Assembly (NCBI RefSeq): GCF_004514475.2
Contig: NZ_MYFO02000011.1
Span: 1-47,211, forward strand
Source: Paenibacillus athensensis
GTDB taxonomy: Bacteria > Bacillota > Bacilli > Paenibacillales > NBRC-103111
DNA: 47,211 nucleotides
Direction: 5' to 3'
A model generated the notes under the pieces. It was not told the origin of the DNA. It saw only the letters and a list, made by a program, of their open reading frames with translations, and searched no databases. The translations under genes were made by a program, and so were the position numbers. This document shows positions 1 to 13,090 of the stretch, in pieces (position 1 is the first letter of the stretch; the number at the start of each line of letters is the position of its first letter).

Positions 1-517
<517 letters not shown>

Positions 518-705
518 TGTGGACAATTGCTTGTCCGTTATTGTCAAGCTCAAATAGCTCAAAATTTACTGCTAGCGAGATTTTGCAATCTCTTGTTGTG
601 AACTGCTAAGCAGTTCGTTCTGATTCGTTCATTCATTTGTTCAGTTTTCAAGGAGCTTTGTATTTCTGTGTTAAAGCGTTAATGCATTAATTCAAGTGGT
701 GACAG
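518..705 (-). other. rrn leader with boxA-like sequence and three small hairpins
   Basis: This stretch lies between the rrn promoter and the 16S gene. It has a CTTGAAAACTGAAC segment (about 641-654), typical of Bacillus-type rRNA leaders and resembling boxA antitermination sites. Three short perfect hairpins follow: AACTGC/GCAGTT at 601-615, GAGATT/AATCTC at 577-592 and GGACAA/TTGTCC at 521-536. The last sits against the 16S 5' end and may join the processing stem. No coding sequence is seen. Confidence 0.7.
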
Positions 706-711
706 AAATTT

Positions 712-740
712 ATATTAGCAGGTTTCAAACGGAAATGCAA
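712..740 (-). promoter_or_regulatory. rrn promoter
   Basis: On the minus strand, -35 TTGCAT (735-740) and -10 TAATAT (712-717) are separated by exactly 17 bases, and a TGC precedes the -10. The predicted start near 705 gives a leader of about 190 nt. The -35 is only 22 bases past the stop codon of the DUF1835 gene, and no hairpin terminator is seen between them. Confidence 0.8.
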
Positions 741-763
741 GCACCTGAATGATTTTTTTTGTT

Positions 764-1774
764 CTACTCCCGAAAAAGCCGCATAACATCAGGACTCCAA
801 CGCCATACAGGCCCGTTCCCCTGCAAATGGACGCCCCCTATATGCACATCAATTCCATTCAAATGTATATGATCGCGTTCCCCGCGGAGGACATCATATC
901 CCTTATCGAGCAGCGTCAGCCTCCAAGTTGAAAAATCGGGCGGCGGCACGGAGCCAAATTTCGGCAGGCCGCTCCCTCCATGCAGCTCGATAAGCGGAAC
1001 GCGGCATAGACGAAGCTCGTCGATCAGCGCCCAAAACTGTAAATCCCCCAGACCGTAAGCAGCAGCGCGTTCGCAAACCGAACGAAACAGCGACAGCACT
1101 TCCCCCTGCCCGCCCTGCTCGGCCAGCATTTGCAGCACCAAATGCTGCAAGCCGCTTAAACCGTTAAATACGGAAGGGAAACGCTCCATATGCATCTGTA
1201 AAGCCTTATATATAAATGGTAAAGCCGATAGATCGTCCTTCTTGAACAAGCGCTCCAACGCTGCCGGGTCAGAGCTTGCATAGGCCGCCCATATACGCGA
1301 GCCGAGCCTAAGCTGCTCATCTTCAACCGGCGTCCACGTTCCATGCAGCGAAGCCGTCTGCTCCGGAGTCAGCTGCCCCAAACCAAAAAACGGCTCTACA
1401 CCAGGAAACGAATCTAGGCAGACCATAAAAAGACGGGTGTGGTCAACCCCGGCTTGCTGAAGCCGAAAAAGCAGATAAGCCAGCATCAGCTGATCGTACA
1501 GATCATATTCGAACCATAATACAATCGATTCCGATGAGTCGACAAGAGCGTCAAGCTCGCGTTCCTGCCGCAAACCAGCTTCAATAAATATCTCCAACGG
1601 CACGCCGTGTTGCTGATTCATAAAGGCCGCGCGCTGCTCCAACAGCGGACGGATCGTTAAATCTTCGCCGATTGGTCCCTCGTAGAGCGATTCCCGCCAA
1701 ACTACAATGCCCCCGGAGACGCCGGATGCTTCTAATCTGGCGGCAAATGAGTCGCCGTTCACAATATGCTGCAT
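764..1774 (-). CDS. DUF1835 domain-containing protein
   Basis: The 336-residue product begins MQHIVNGDSFAARLE and continues with VVWRESLYEGPI, the typical N-terminal pattern of DUF1835 proteins. The C-terminal third, with FWALIDELR and LTLLDKGYDVL, resembles the DUF3658 partner domain. Function is unknown. The ATG at 1774 is preceded by AAAAGGAGG. It lies 42 bp after ligA on the same strand and is probably the last gene of the pcrB-pcrA-ligA transcript. No terminator is visible before the rrn promoter. Confidence 0.85.
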   Translation of the reverse strand: MQHIVNGDSFAARLEASGVSGGIVVWRESLYEGPIGEDLTIRPLLEQRAAFMNQQHGVPLEIFIEAGLRQERELDALVDSSESIVLWFEYDLYDQLMLAYLLFRLQQAGVDHTRLFMVCLDSFPGVEPFFGLGQLTPEQTASLHGTWTPVEDEQLRLGSRIWAAYASSDPAALERLFKKDDLSALPFIYKALQMHMERFPSVFNGLSGLQHLVLQMLAEQGGQGEVLSLFRSVCERAAAYGLGDLQFWALIDELRLCRVPLIELHGGSGLPKFGSVPPPDFSTWRLTLLDKGYDVLRGERDHIHLNGIDVHIGGVHLQGNGPVWRWSPDVMRLFRE

Positions 1775-1816
1775 CCTGCACGCCTCCTTTTACCATCTGG
1801 CCCTATCGAGCCGCTG

Positions 1817-6227
<4,411 letters not shown>

Positions 6228-6249
6228 ATCAGTACCTTCCTGTTCTTCG

Positions 6250-6936
6250 TTATCCGTCAAGCCGTACCGTGCGAAGCGCCTGCTCCAGATCGCTGTAAAT
6301 AATGTTGCCGACCACGATCGTATCCGCAACGGCCGCCGCCGCCCGGGCCTTGTCCACGCTATCGATGCCGCCGCCATAAAACAGCCGCGCCTGCTCAAGT
6401 ACAGCACCCGCTTTCTTCACCAGCTCCAGATCGCCGAACCGGCCGCTGTACTCCACATACACAATCGGCATGCGGAACAGCTTGTCCGCCATGCGGGCAT
6501 AAGCCGCAACATCGCGGGCGTCCAGCGCCGTATTCGCCGCGGTCAGCTTCGCAGCCGTTGCCTCACCGTTCATAACAACATAGCCTTCGGTCAAAATCTC
6601 ATCCCAATTAAGCAGCGCCCCGTATTCCTTGAGCGCGGTATGATGATGGCCGACAATCCATTGCGGGTCCCCGGCATTGAGCACCACGGGAATCAAAAAC
6701 AAATCGAAGCCCGGCACAATCGCCTCGCGGCTGGAAATCTCCAGCACACAGGGCACCTCATAGCGGCGAATGCGCGCCAGTAAGTCGACGGTATTGTCGA
6801 AAGTCACGCCTGACGTTCCACCCACCATCATCGCATCCGTACCGGACAAGCAAAGCCGCTCCAGCGCCTCGTCGGCCAGCTCCTTGTCGGGGTCCAGCTT
6901 GAAAACATGCTTCCACTGACGTATATCAACGATCAC
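6250..6936 (-). CDS. pcrB: Heptaprenylglyceryl phosphate synthase
   Basis: The 228-residue TIM-barrel prenyltransferase joins sn-glycerol-1-phosphate to heptaprenyl diphosphate, making an archaeal-type ether lipid precursor. Matching blocks to B. subtilis PcrB include [37 protein letters not shown] and the phosphate-binding LFYGGGI and VVGN loops. The GTG at 6936 gives an N-terminus that fits the family and has GGAGGG six bases upstream; a longer frame adds 14 unlikely residues. It is the first gene of the pcrB-pcrA-ligA operon. Confidence 0.93.
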   Translation of the reverse strand: MIVDIRQWKHVFKLDPDKELADEALERLCLSGTDAMMVGGTSGVTFDNTVDLLARIRRYEVPCVLEISSREAIVPGFDLFLIPVVLNAGDPQWIVGHHHTALKEYGALLNWDEILTEGYVVMNGEATAAKLTAANTALDARDVAAYARMADKLFRMPIVYVEYSGRFGDLELVKKAGAVLEQARLFYGGGIDSVDKARAAAAVADTIVVGNIIYSDLEQALRTVRLDG

Positions 6937-6979
6937 CCGATTCCCTCCGATTAAGCGGCACTCATGCCATATTACCACC

Positions 6980-7008
6980 AGTCTATGCTACGGGCGGGGG
7001 TGTGTCAA
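6980..7008 (-). promoter_or_regulatory. Promoter of the pcrB-pcrA-ligA operon
   Basis: On the minus strand, consensus TTGACA (7003-7008) and TAGACT (6980-6985) are 17 bases apart. The start near 6973 leaves a short leader before the GTG of pcrB. Confidence 0.7.
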
Positions 7009-7091
7009 ATCGCGAAAATGCCGATAAAGAGCCCGCAAAGGCGTGAATTCTCCGATTTTTTCCTTGGCAAACACTTGTTCTTTTTTATGCG

Positions 7092-7118
7092 AAAAAAAGC
7101 CGGAGCGCTCGCTCCGGC
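7092..7118 (-). terminator. Rho-independent terminator after the lipoprotein gene
   Basis: A GC-rich hairpin (GCCGGAGCG with CGCTCCGGC, 7099-7118) is followed on the minus strand by seven T residues. It lies 16 bp after the stop codon of the lipoprotein gene. Confidence 0.85.
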
Positions 7119-7133
7119 CCGCTGCAACTTCGC

Positions 7134-7628
7134 TTATTTCGCCGCGCCGTCGGTTGCCGGCACTTGAATCGTCAGCTCTTTGCTTACATTTAGATCGGAA
7201 TGATCGTTTTGCTGGAGCTCCAGCAAAACAACGTGCTTGCCTGCGCTCAGGTTGGTGAGCTTGACGGGGGCGTCCGTGTTCAGCATCGCTTTTTGCTTGC
7301 CGTCTACGTACAGATGCAGATGACCTTCGCCCGGCACATTAGATTTACCCATATGCTCGGCGGAAAGATCCAGGTTGGTTACGGTATACTGAATGATAGC
7401 GGTATTGCCGTCTTGCGCTACGGTAGCATTCAACGTCGGCTTGCCGTCGGCGCGCACGGTTTGTACGGCGGTGTCAGGTCCCGCTTCCGTCTTGACGGCA
7501 GCTGTACGAACCGAAGAGGTCATCCCTTGCTGTTCTGGCTGTGGTTCCTCCTCCTTGCTCCCGCAAGCGCTCGTAAGCGCTCCGAGCAGCAGCAGCGTGG
7601 CCGTTCCGTAAATCCAGGTTTTTTTCAT
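7134..7628 (-). CDS. Putative lipoprotein
   Basis: The 164-residue product begins MKKTWIYGTATLLLLGALTSAC, a signal peptide ending in a lipobox (LTSAC), so it should be lipid-anchored at Cys22 on the outer face of the membrane. A charged Glu/Gln linker follows. The C-terminal 100 residues look like an all-beta Ig-like domain, with GEGHLHLYVDGKQ and GKHVVLLELQQNDH. That pattern recalls small extracytoplasmic beta-sandwich domains of the DUF4399/YtkA type, but I cannot assign a family. It has its own terminator and probable promoter, so it is monocistronic. Confidence 0.8.
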   Translation of the reverse strand: MKKTWIYGTATLLLLGALTSACGSKEEEPQPEQQGMTSSVRTAAVKTEAGPDTAVQTVRADGKPTLNATVAQDGNTAIIQYTVTNLDLSAEHMGKSNVPGEGHLHLYVDGKQKAMLNTDAPVKLTNLSAGKHVVLLELQQNDHSDLNVSKELTIQVPATDGAAK

Positions 7629-7669
7629 CGTTTTGCACCCTTTTCCCCAGAATTGGACATCCTTTGTTC

Positions 7670-7697
7670 CTTATATATGTATGACAAGCAGGTTCAA
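7670..7697 (-). promoter_or_regulatory. Probable promoter of the lipoprotein gene
   Basis: On the minus strand, TTGAAC (7692-7697) and TATAAG (7670-7675) are 16 bases apart, about 40 bp upstream of the lipoprotein start codon. The match is moderate. Confidence 0.4.
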
Positions 7698-7772
7698 GAC
7701 CAGAATTCTTCAAAAAAGTGGACAATATATATCCAAGCCATTCTCAAGGTCCCCACGGAAAGGAGTACGTTC

Positions 7773-8114
7773 ATGCCACAAAAACGCAAGCGGCCGCTGG
7801 CTGGCCCGCCGTTGGAAGCCCGGCCCGTCATCGGCAATTGCGAGCTTTGCGGGCGCGCCGGCGTCGCCACGACCGAGCATCATCTGACGCCGCGGGAATA
7901 CGGCGGCGCGTTGCTGCCGACAGCCGCGCTTTGCGTCCCGTGCCATAAACAGATTCACGCCCTTTTTACCAACGACCAGTTGGCGGATGGTTTGCACACG
8001 CTGGAAGCGCTGCGGGCCAACCCCGACATCGCCAGTTTCCTGAAATGGATTCGCAAACAGCCGCCGGGCGCACTGCCGCGCATCCGCAAGTCGAATCGGT
8101 TAAAGGGACGGTGA
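7773..8114 (+). CDS. Small HNH-type protein
   Basis: The 113-residue basic protein has an HNH-like core: CELCG (about residue 25), TTEHHLTPREYGG and LCVPCHKQIHALFTN. The two CxxC pairs would bind zinc, and the HH and H residues fit a beta-beta-alpha metal nuclease fold. It resembles small stand-alone HNH proteins common in Bacilli, whose role is unclear. ATG 7773 has AAAGGAG upstream; the frame is open far upstream but without a credible start. Gene and terminator form a single unit. Confidence 0.75.
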   Translation: MPQKRKRPLAGPPLEARPVIGNCELCGRAGVATTEHHLTPREYGGALLPTAALCVPCHKQIHALFTNDQLADGLHTLEALRANPDIASFLKWIRKQPPGALPRIRKSNRLKGR

Positions 8115-8131
8115 AGCGATGCCAACGCAAA

Positions 8132-8180
8132 AGCGCCCCCTGCTCGCGTACATATGCGGCAAGGGGCGCTGGCTTTTTTT
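8132..8180 (+). terminator. Rho-independent terminator, HNH gene
   Basis: AGCGCCCC (8132-8139) pairs with GGGGCGCT (8163-8170), followed by GGC and seven T residues. It separates this gene from the convergent coat-protein gene and may serve weakly in both directions. Confidence 0.75.
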
Positions 8181-8193
8181 CACCTATAAGACT

Positions 8194-9054
8194 TTAGAAG
8201 CTGTATTTGCTGCCGTCCTGCGACTTCGTGCCGCTGGCCGAATAGGAGGAGACGTCCCCGCTCGTCGTGCTCTGGCTGCCCGTCTGACGCTGGTTGAAGC
8301 TTTGGGCTTTGCCCGTGGTCGCCGTTTCGTTGGCCGAGCCTGCGTAGTAGCCCGAACCCGTTTTGCCGGACGTGCTGCTGCCTACGCCGAAATCGGAGCC
8401 GAAGCTCGTCGTCGTGTTATACGTTTGATCCAGCGACGGCTGGAATTGCTGTGCAGACGCACTCGTACCGTAGCTGCCGGCTTGGCTATGCAACGGCTGT
8501 TGCTGCTGCTGTTGGTTTTGACCGTACAACACGCTGCCGTAGGCGGAGCCGCCCAGTTGCTGCTGCTGCGGCTGGAACGTTTGCTGTACGCCCGCTGTAG
8601 CCGGAATGAACGACTGCGTTTGGAGCGGAATTTGACCTTGGCCCTGCTGCTGGAACGATTGCGTTTGCAGCATGCCGCTTGTGTTGATTTTGCTCAGGTT
8701 CATCTGCACGAAAGACTGCAATTGCGCTGCCGTTTGGCTTTGCTTCTGCACCTCCTGCTGCAATTGCTGCTGCTGGGCCGGCTGGATATCGTTATAGCCG
8801 TTCAGCTTTTGCAGCTCTTGGAACACCTGCGCCTGCGCGTTCAGCGTTTGCTGAAGCAGCGACTGGAACAGCTGACGGATTTGCGGATTGGCCGCTTCCA
8901 GCGTCGCCGTAGCGTATTCGCGGGCGGTGCGCTTGAGTTCGGATAAAATAAAGTTGCCGAGGTCCTGCTCCTGCAGATAAACCTGCTGACCTTGGCCTTG
9001 CTGAGATTGCTGCGTGCCAAAGCTTTGGCCGGCATATGGATTTTGCTGATACAC
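8194..9054 (-). CDS. Spore coat protein, CotF-like, with long Gln-rich tail
   Basis: The 286-residue protein has an N-terminal helical part with LSELKRTAREYATATLEAA and NPQIRQLFQSLLQQ, the pattern of the Coat F family, and a QNPYAGQ-type N-terminus. The remaining two thirds are very rich in Gln, Ser, Gly and Thr, with runs such as QQQQQQQ. Likely role: a structural coat protein of the spore. The GTG at 9054 has AGGAGGTG upstream; no ATG fits. It lies 29 bp after the next gene upstream, so the two are probably co-transcribed. Confidence 0.75.
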   Translation of the reverse strand: MYQQNPYAGQSFGTQQSQQGQGQQVYLQEQDLGNFILSELKRTAREYATATLEAANPQIRQLFQSLLQQTLNAQAQVFQELQKLNGYNDIQPAQQQQLQQEVQKQSQTAAQLQSFVQMNLSKINTSGMLQTQSFQQQGQGQIPLQTQSFIPATAGVQQTFQPQQQQLGGSAYGSVLYGQNQQQQQQPLHSQAGSYGTSASAQQFQPSLDQTYNTTTSFGSDFGVGSSTSGKTGSGYYAGSANETATTGKAQSFNQRQTGSQSTTSGDVSSYSASGTKSQDGSKYSF

Positions 9055-9083
9055 GTGCCTTGCACCTCCTGTGGTTGCGGATA

Positions 9084-9308
9084 TTAGTGAGTGATGCCGG
9101 ATTGCTGCTGCAGCGTATTGATCAGCAGGCTGACGGTTTGCAGACGCTCTTGGGACAATTGCGCCAACGTTTGCTTGAGCGACGGCGTCTGGCTTTCTAC
9201 AGCGCCTTGCACGCTCAGCTTGATCAGGAGTTCCTCGTTCTTCAGAGAATCGGATATGTACGCGAGCTCTTTGCTGGAAATGGTTTGATTCGTCGTTTGA
9301 TTGTACAT
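9084..9308 (-). CDS. Small spore-coat-associated protein (CotF-like partner)
   Basis: The 74-residue helical protein begins MYNQTTNQTISSKELAYISD and ends LLINTLQQQSGITH. Its helix pattern (ELAYISDSLKNEELLIKLSV) resembles the first helices of Coat F proteins, and it precedes the larger Gln-rich coat protein. I infer a coat or coat-assembly role. ATG 9308 is preceded by AAAGGAGGG at a rather long spacing of 11 bases. Confidence 0.65.
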   Translation of the reverse strand: MYNQTTNQTISSKELAYISDSLKNEELLIKLSVQGAVESQTPSLKQTLAQLSQERLQTVSLLINTLQQQSGITH

Positions 9309-9397
9309 GAGAATGTAACCCTCCTTTCCGTTGATAGCTATAGGTTTTCCCAATTTATTCCGCTTTATGTGCCGGGAAGAAAATTTTTTGGACATGC

Positions 9398-9438
9398 AAA
9401 AAAAGCCCCCGCGCCTGCCAAAGCAGACACAAGAGGCC
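9398..9438 (-). terminator. Rho-independent terminator after the HD-GYP gene
   Basis: A long stem with several G-U pairs and a TTTG loop (9405-9438) is followed on the minus strand by seven T residues, 17 bp after the HD-GYP stop codon. Confidence 0.8.
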
Positions 9439-9454
9439 CAAGCTTGCTGTGCAA

Positions 9455-10486
9455 TCAAGCAATAATTTCACAAATGCGGACGTTCCGCTCCCTGCTCAAA
9501 TCGACGAACGATTCGTTGATCCGCACCAGCGGCTTCAAATAATCATGCGGGTTGATATAGATAACCTCGCCCCACTGGCCGTCGTTCAGCAGCACCTTGC
9601 GCCCGACCATGCCCGCGGCGATATTCTGCAAAAAGACGTTGACGACATACGGATCCAGAATATTGCCGGTCCGATCCAGCAACTGATCGATCACCTCGTG
9701 GAAAGGAGCCGCTTCCTGATACGGACGGGTTGACGTCATCGCATGAAACACGTCGGCTACCGCGACAATCCGGCTCAAATCGTCAATTTGCGGGTCCTTG
9801 AGCTGCAGCGGATACCCGGCCCCGCATACGCGTTCGTGATGCTGCAGTGCGATCAGCGGAATACGGGGATTAATCCCCAGCGCTTCCTTCAGCATCTCAT
9901 AGCCATAGATCGTGTGCCGTTTCACCTCGGAAAATTCTTCTTCCGACAGCTTATCCGGCTTTTGCAAAATCTCTTGCGAAATTCGCATCTTGCCGACGTC
10001 GTGCAAGGTCGCTCCGAGCGACAACACCGCCAGCTCCGCCTTGTCGAGCTTGAGCCATTTGCCAAGCAGCGTCGCCAGAACGCCTACGCCTACGCTGTGC
10101 TTATACGTATATTGATCCTTCACTTTTACGGAATCCAGCACCTCGAACAAGTTCGGATGCTCGGTAATCTGCTGAATGTACGGAATCAGCTCCGTCCGGA
10201 TTTCCAGCAACGGCACCTTACGGTTGCGGCGAATCCGGTAGAACAGGTCCTCGGCGTACTGCGAAGCTTCGGCAACAAGGGATTCGGCGACAGTCGGCAG
10301 CGCCTCGGACGCATACATCAGATCGGCAGACGAGACGCGATGCTGCTGGAGCAGCTTGATATGCCCCCAGGTCAGCTTCGTGCGCGCGGGCACGAGCAGC
10401 AGCCCCGCTTTGCTGATGACGTCATGCTTTAACACTTTGCCGAGCAATTTGTCCATCGTTCCTTGATCCGATTTCTTCGTTACCAT
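9455..10486 (-). CDS. HD-GYP domain protein, probable cyclic-di-GMP phosphodiesterase
   Basis: The 343-residue protein has an N-terminal region of about 120 residues of unknown fold, then an HD-GYP domain: YKHSVGVGV, LHDVGK, KRHTIYGYEML and HHERVCGAGYP. These carry the HD metal ligands and the GYP signature, which fit hydrolysis of cyclic-di-GMP. About 60 residues follow (GRKVLLNDGQWGEVIYIN), a beta-rich tail often seen in these proteins. There is no transmembrane segment, so it is probably cytosolic. The Shine-Dalgarno site is weak (GGGCGG); a start at the internal ATG 10456 (MDKLLGK) is possible. Confidence 0.88.
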   Translation of the reverse strand: MVTKKSDQGTMDKLLGKVLKHDVISKAGLLLVPARTKLTWGHIKLLQQHRVSSADLMYASEALPTVAESLVAEASQYAEDLFYRIRRNRKVPLLEIRTELIPYIQQITEHPNLFEVLDSVKVKDQYTYKHSVGVGVLATLLGKWLKLDKAELAVLSLGATLHDVGKMRISQEILQKPDKLSEEEFSEVKRHTIYGYEMLKEALGINPRIPLIALQHHERVCGAGYPLQLKDPQIDDLSRIVAVADVFHAMTSTRPYQEAAPFHEVIDQLLDRTGNILDPYVVNVFLQNIAAGMVGRKVLLNDGQWGEVIYINPHDYLKPLVRINESFVDLSRERNVRICEIIA

Positions 10487-10767
10487 TCAGCAACCGCCCT
10501 CTCCTCATGAGTCCGTATAACCATAAGTGAACATTCCAATTATTAGGGAGAAAACCCTTTCAATTACATGCACATGTTCAAAATTTTGAAAATTTCAGAC
10601 ATCGTAATATTCATTTTAAACGCTTTCTTGCCGATAGTAAATAGTTAGGCTGTTCCAAAAGCAAATTTTTACCCATAATTTCGGAGATTTTTGCATGCGT
10701 TCCGCACATTTTAATTAACCATAGGTTTAAATGTTCGCTTCTGGCAGCTATTTTTCATCTAATTATA
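10487..10767. other. AT-rich intergenic region without a recognisable gene
   Basis: These 281 bp between the HD-GYP gene and the DUF805 terminator are AT-rich and carry no open frame with a start and ribosome site. I see no convincing promoter pair for the HD-GYP gene. Confidence 0.5.
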
Positions 10768-10768
10768 C

Positions 10769-10791
10769 AAAAACCTCCCGATAAGGGAGGT
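10769..10791 (-). terminator. Rho-independent terminator, first DUF805 gene
   Basis: A perfect hairpin (ACCTCCC with GGGAGGT, loop of 5) is followed on the minus strand by a run of T residues, 10 bp after the stop codon. Confidence 0.85.
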
Positions 10792-10800
10792 CCGTTACGT

Positions 10801-11247
10801 TTAATATTTGGGATTGGGGCCGTATGGGTTGTTTCCTTCGCTATCCAGACAATAAAAAACGAGCAAAAGAATGCCGCCGACAAACGGCACCAACCCGATC
10901 AGCTGCCACCAGCCGCTGCGACCTGTGTCGTGTAATCTGCGCGCGCTAACGGCCAGGGTTGGCAACAGCGTAGCCAGTGAGTACGCCATATTCAGCAGAC
11001 CTACGATACCAAGAATCAGCACCGCCCCCAAAGATCCCGCCCCGGAAAAATCGGGCAAGCCCGACGGATTATATTCCGACGCTTCACTAAACGCCGATGC
11101 GCTTAGCATCACAAAGCCAATCGTATAGCCGATGCCGAAAATAATGCCGATAATTCCCTGAATCAGCGTGAACATCCAGAACTCCTGACGCCGCGCCCGC
11201 CCGTCAAATACGGCGTAATTTTTCAAAACGCTGACATACCATCTCAT
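10801..11247 (-). CDS. DUF805 domain-containing membrane protein
   Basis: The 148-residue protein begins MRWYVSVLKNYAVFDGRARR and contains RRQEFWMF, SARRLHDTGRSGWW and NPYGPNPK, all hallmarks of DUF805. About four hydrophobic segments are visible. The function of the family is unknown. The ribosome site is GGGGG. A second copy of the family lies immediately upstream on the same strand, each with its own terminator. Confidence 0.9.
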   Translation of the reverse strand: MRWYVSVLKNYAVFDGRARRQEFWMFTLIQGIIGIIFGIGYTIGFVMLSASAFSEASEYNPSGLPDFSGAGSLGAVLILGIVGLLNMAYSLATLLPTLAVSARRLHDTGRSGWWQLIGLVPFVGGILLLVFYCLDSEGNNPYGPNPKY

Positions 11248-11334
11248 GAATAATCCCCCTTACATGCTTGTAGCATGAAGTATACATTCGTAAAGAGGGA
11301 CAATCAATACTTTTTTGGAGAAATTTATTTTTTT

Positions 11335-11381
11335 GCGAAAAAGAAGCCGTCCCGCCGTCAGCGGATGACTTAGGAACAGCC
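11335..11381 (-). terminator. Rho-independent terminator, second DUF805 gene
   Basis: GGCTGTTCC pairs, with wobbles, with GGGACGGCT (11345-11381), followed on the minus strand by CTTCTTTTT. It lies 12 bp after the stop codon of the upstream DUF805 gene. Confidence 0.65.
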
Positions 11382-11392
11382 CCCCCTTCTGA

Positions 11393-11728
11393 CTACTTCG
11401 GATTCGGGCCGTATTGATTGTCAGGTTCGCTGTCCTGACATAAGAATACGATCAGAATAATTGCACCGACCAAAGGAATCAAAGCGAGCAGCTGCCACCA
11501 GCCGCTTCTGCCCGTATCGTGCAGCCTGCGCGCAGCGACGGCCAGGGACGGCAGCAGCACCGCCAGCGAATACAAGCCCGACAAAAGCTGAATCCCGATG
11601 ACACCGTCGATGATGCCAAGAATGATGCTGGCGATAATATTGAACAAAACAAACATCCAATATTCCTTACGCTGAGCCCTTCCCTGGAATCCTACATAAT
11701 TTTTCCACACCTTCACATACCATTCCAT
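11393..11728 (-). CDS. DUF805 domain-containing membrane protein (paralogue)
   Basis: The 111-residue protein begins MEWYVKVWKNYVGFQGRAQR and has AARRLHDTGRSGWWQLLALI and NQYGPNPK, the same landmarks as its neighbour. It is shorter because the loop between the first two hydrophobic segments is missing. ATG 11728 follows GAGGGGG; a longer frame exists but lacks a ribosome site. The pair is probably a tandem duplication. Confidence 0.88.
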   Translation of the reverse strand: MEWYVKVWKNYVGFQGRAQRKEYWMFVLFNIIASIILGIIDGVIGIQLLSGLYSLAVLLPSLAVAARRLHDTGRSGWWQLLALIPLVGAIILIVFLCQDSEPDNQYGPNPK

Positions 11729-11837
11729 TGTCCAAAAACCCCCTCGTGCGCTTATGGCAAGCCCGTGTAAGCTTACATGCGAGTATATTCGCGAACAGGG
11801 GATTTTTATGTCAAAAGTGTGTCGCGCCCGGCACGAC

Positions 11838-11872
11838 AAAAAGCCACCCGCTCCCCGAAGGGAACAGGTGGC
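11838..11872 (-). terminator. Rho-independent terminator (minus strand)
   Basis: A hairpin with GCCACC/GGTGGC outer and GTTCCC/GGGAGC inner pairs and a TTCG tetraloop is followed on the minus strand by five T residues. The nearest upstream gene is the DUF4340 gene, almost 300 bp away, so it probably ends the Gld-type ABC operon after a long 3' untranslated region. Confidence 0.75.
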
Positions 11873-12169
11873 ATTGCGTGCGCCGGGCAGCCTCGGCAGC
11901 ACGCGGCTGGCGGCGCATTACGCTTGCCGGGATAACCGGCTGCCAGAGCCGCGCCGATCGGACAACGCCCGGACAACGGCTGCCAGACCGCGCCACTGGC
12001 CCGACCGACCGGGCAATGGCGGTCAGACATGCTTTGACGGGCGGCACAACCGACGTGAAATAACGACCAGACTCGCTCTGTTACAGAACGTTCCACCGGG
12101 CACAGCATGTCAGATCCGCGCTCTAGCGGCTGCCGCCGTCACCCCCGCCTCAGCGGTCGGGGCTGTGCG
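11873..12169. other. GC-rich intergenic stretch with a short direct repeat
   Basis: No credible gene is seen here. Two near-identical 20-base segments (CGGCTGCCAGA followed by a CGCGCC block) occur at about 11936-11955 and 11976-11994. The region separates the Gld-type operon from its apparent terminator. Confidence 0.45.
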
Positions 12170-13090
12170 CTATTTGCTTTTGGCAGCAAAATCGTCGGCT
12201 GTTTTCTGCACATCCTCGCTCGTCAGCGCGTACGCCCAAGCGCCGCCCTGCTGACTCAGCCACACCAACGTATCGCTAAGCTTGCCCTCATACTGCTGCG
12301 TCTTGGCTGAGCCGTTGTCGTCCAGCGTCACCTCAAGGCTCAGCTCGCCTCCGGCCGTCGGCGCTTCAGCCACCGACTTCGTCAACTGCGACGTGCGCAG
12401 GAACGTCAAGCCATTCAGCAACCCGCTGGCATCCGCGCCGGTCAGCTCCTTGTCGCCGAGCTTCCATTTGGCGTCAGCAGCCGGCTTATCCTTCTCGCTT
12501 TTGGTCAGCAACCACGTCTGGCCCTTCCAGACCAGCTTGGCGCTTTGCACCTTATCGGCGTCAAAGGCTATTGGCTGCGCATCGATGAAATCGACCGGCG
12601 TATGGTTGAGCAGGCCAAGCGACTGGTCGCTTACCTGATACACGCCCGGCGCATCCTCCAGCTTCGCATACGAGTAGCCTTGAATCGGAAGCGGCTGACC
12701 AACCAGCAGCGCCTTCGACGTTCCGTCCTTCAACGTAATCCGGTAGGTTTGCAGCGGCTTGTCGAGCCCATAGGTCGCCAGATTGGCCGGATGCTCCTCG
12801 ACCAGCTTCTCCTGCGTCACCAGACCGAGCGAGCTGATCCAGCTCTCCGCCTGATTGGCGCTCACCGGAGCCGGACCAGGCTTGGTCATCTCCCAGCCGC
12901 TGTCCTTGCGTTGCAACGCGACCTGATTGTCAGCCGACTCTACGCTCAGAGACTGCACCTCTTCGGCTTTGACGGTAACGAAGGCTTGCGGCTTGGGCTC
13001 CGCTTCCCGGAAAAAATTTTTGCTCGAAGCGAACCAGAAGCCCCCCGCGCAGACAAGCACAAGCAACAGCGTAGGCCACAAACGCTTCAT
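12170..13090 (-). CDS. DUF4340 domain-containing protein
   Basis: The 306-residue protein has one N-terminal hydrophobic segment (LWPTLLLVLVCAGGFWFA) and a large extracytoplasmic part with repeated beta-rich units typical of DUF4340, including LVEEHPANLATYGLDKP and GYSYAKLEDAPGVYQV. The family almost always accompanies a GldG-like gene and an ABC-2 transporter. ATG 13090 overlaps the upstream stop codon (ATGA), with GGAGGAGA as ribosome site. It is the last gene of the four-gene operon. Confidence 0.85.
   Translation of the reverse strand: MKRLWPTLLLVLVCAGGFWFASSKNFFREAEPKPQAFVTVKAEEVQSLSVESADNQVALQRKDSGWEMTKPGPAPVSANQAESWISSLGLVTQEKLVEEHPANLATYGLDKPLQTYRITLKDGTSKALLVGQPLPIQGYSYAKLEDAPGVYQVSDQSLGLLNHTPVDFIDAQPIAFDADKVQSAKLVWKGQTWLLTKSEKDKPAADAKWKLGDKELTGADASGLLNGLTFLRTSQLTKSVAEAPTAGGELSLEVTLDDNGSAKTQQYEGKLSDTLVWLSQQGGAWAYALTSEDVQKTADDFAAKSK

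Noticed and set aside
542-547. TTGACA in the rrn leader as a second -35
   Set aside because: No -10 lies at a suitable distance before the 16S gene.
10650-10665. GGCTGTTCC as the end of an insertion sequence
   Set aside because: Only a short match to the terminator at 11335-11381; no transposase or matching second end.
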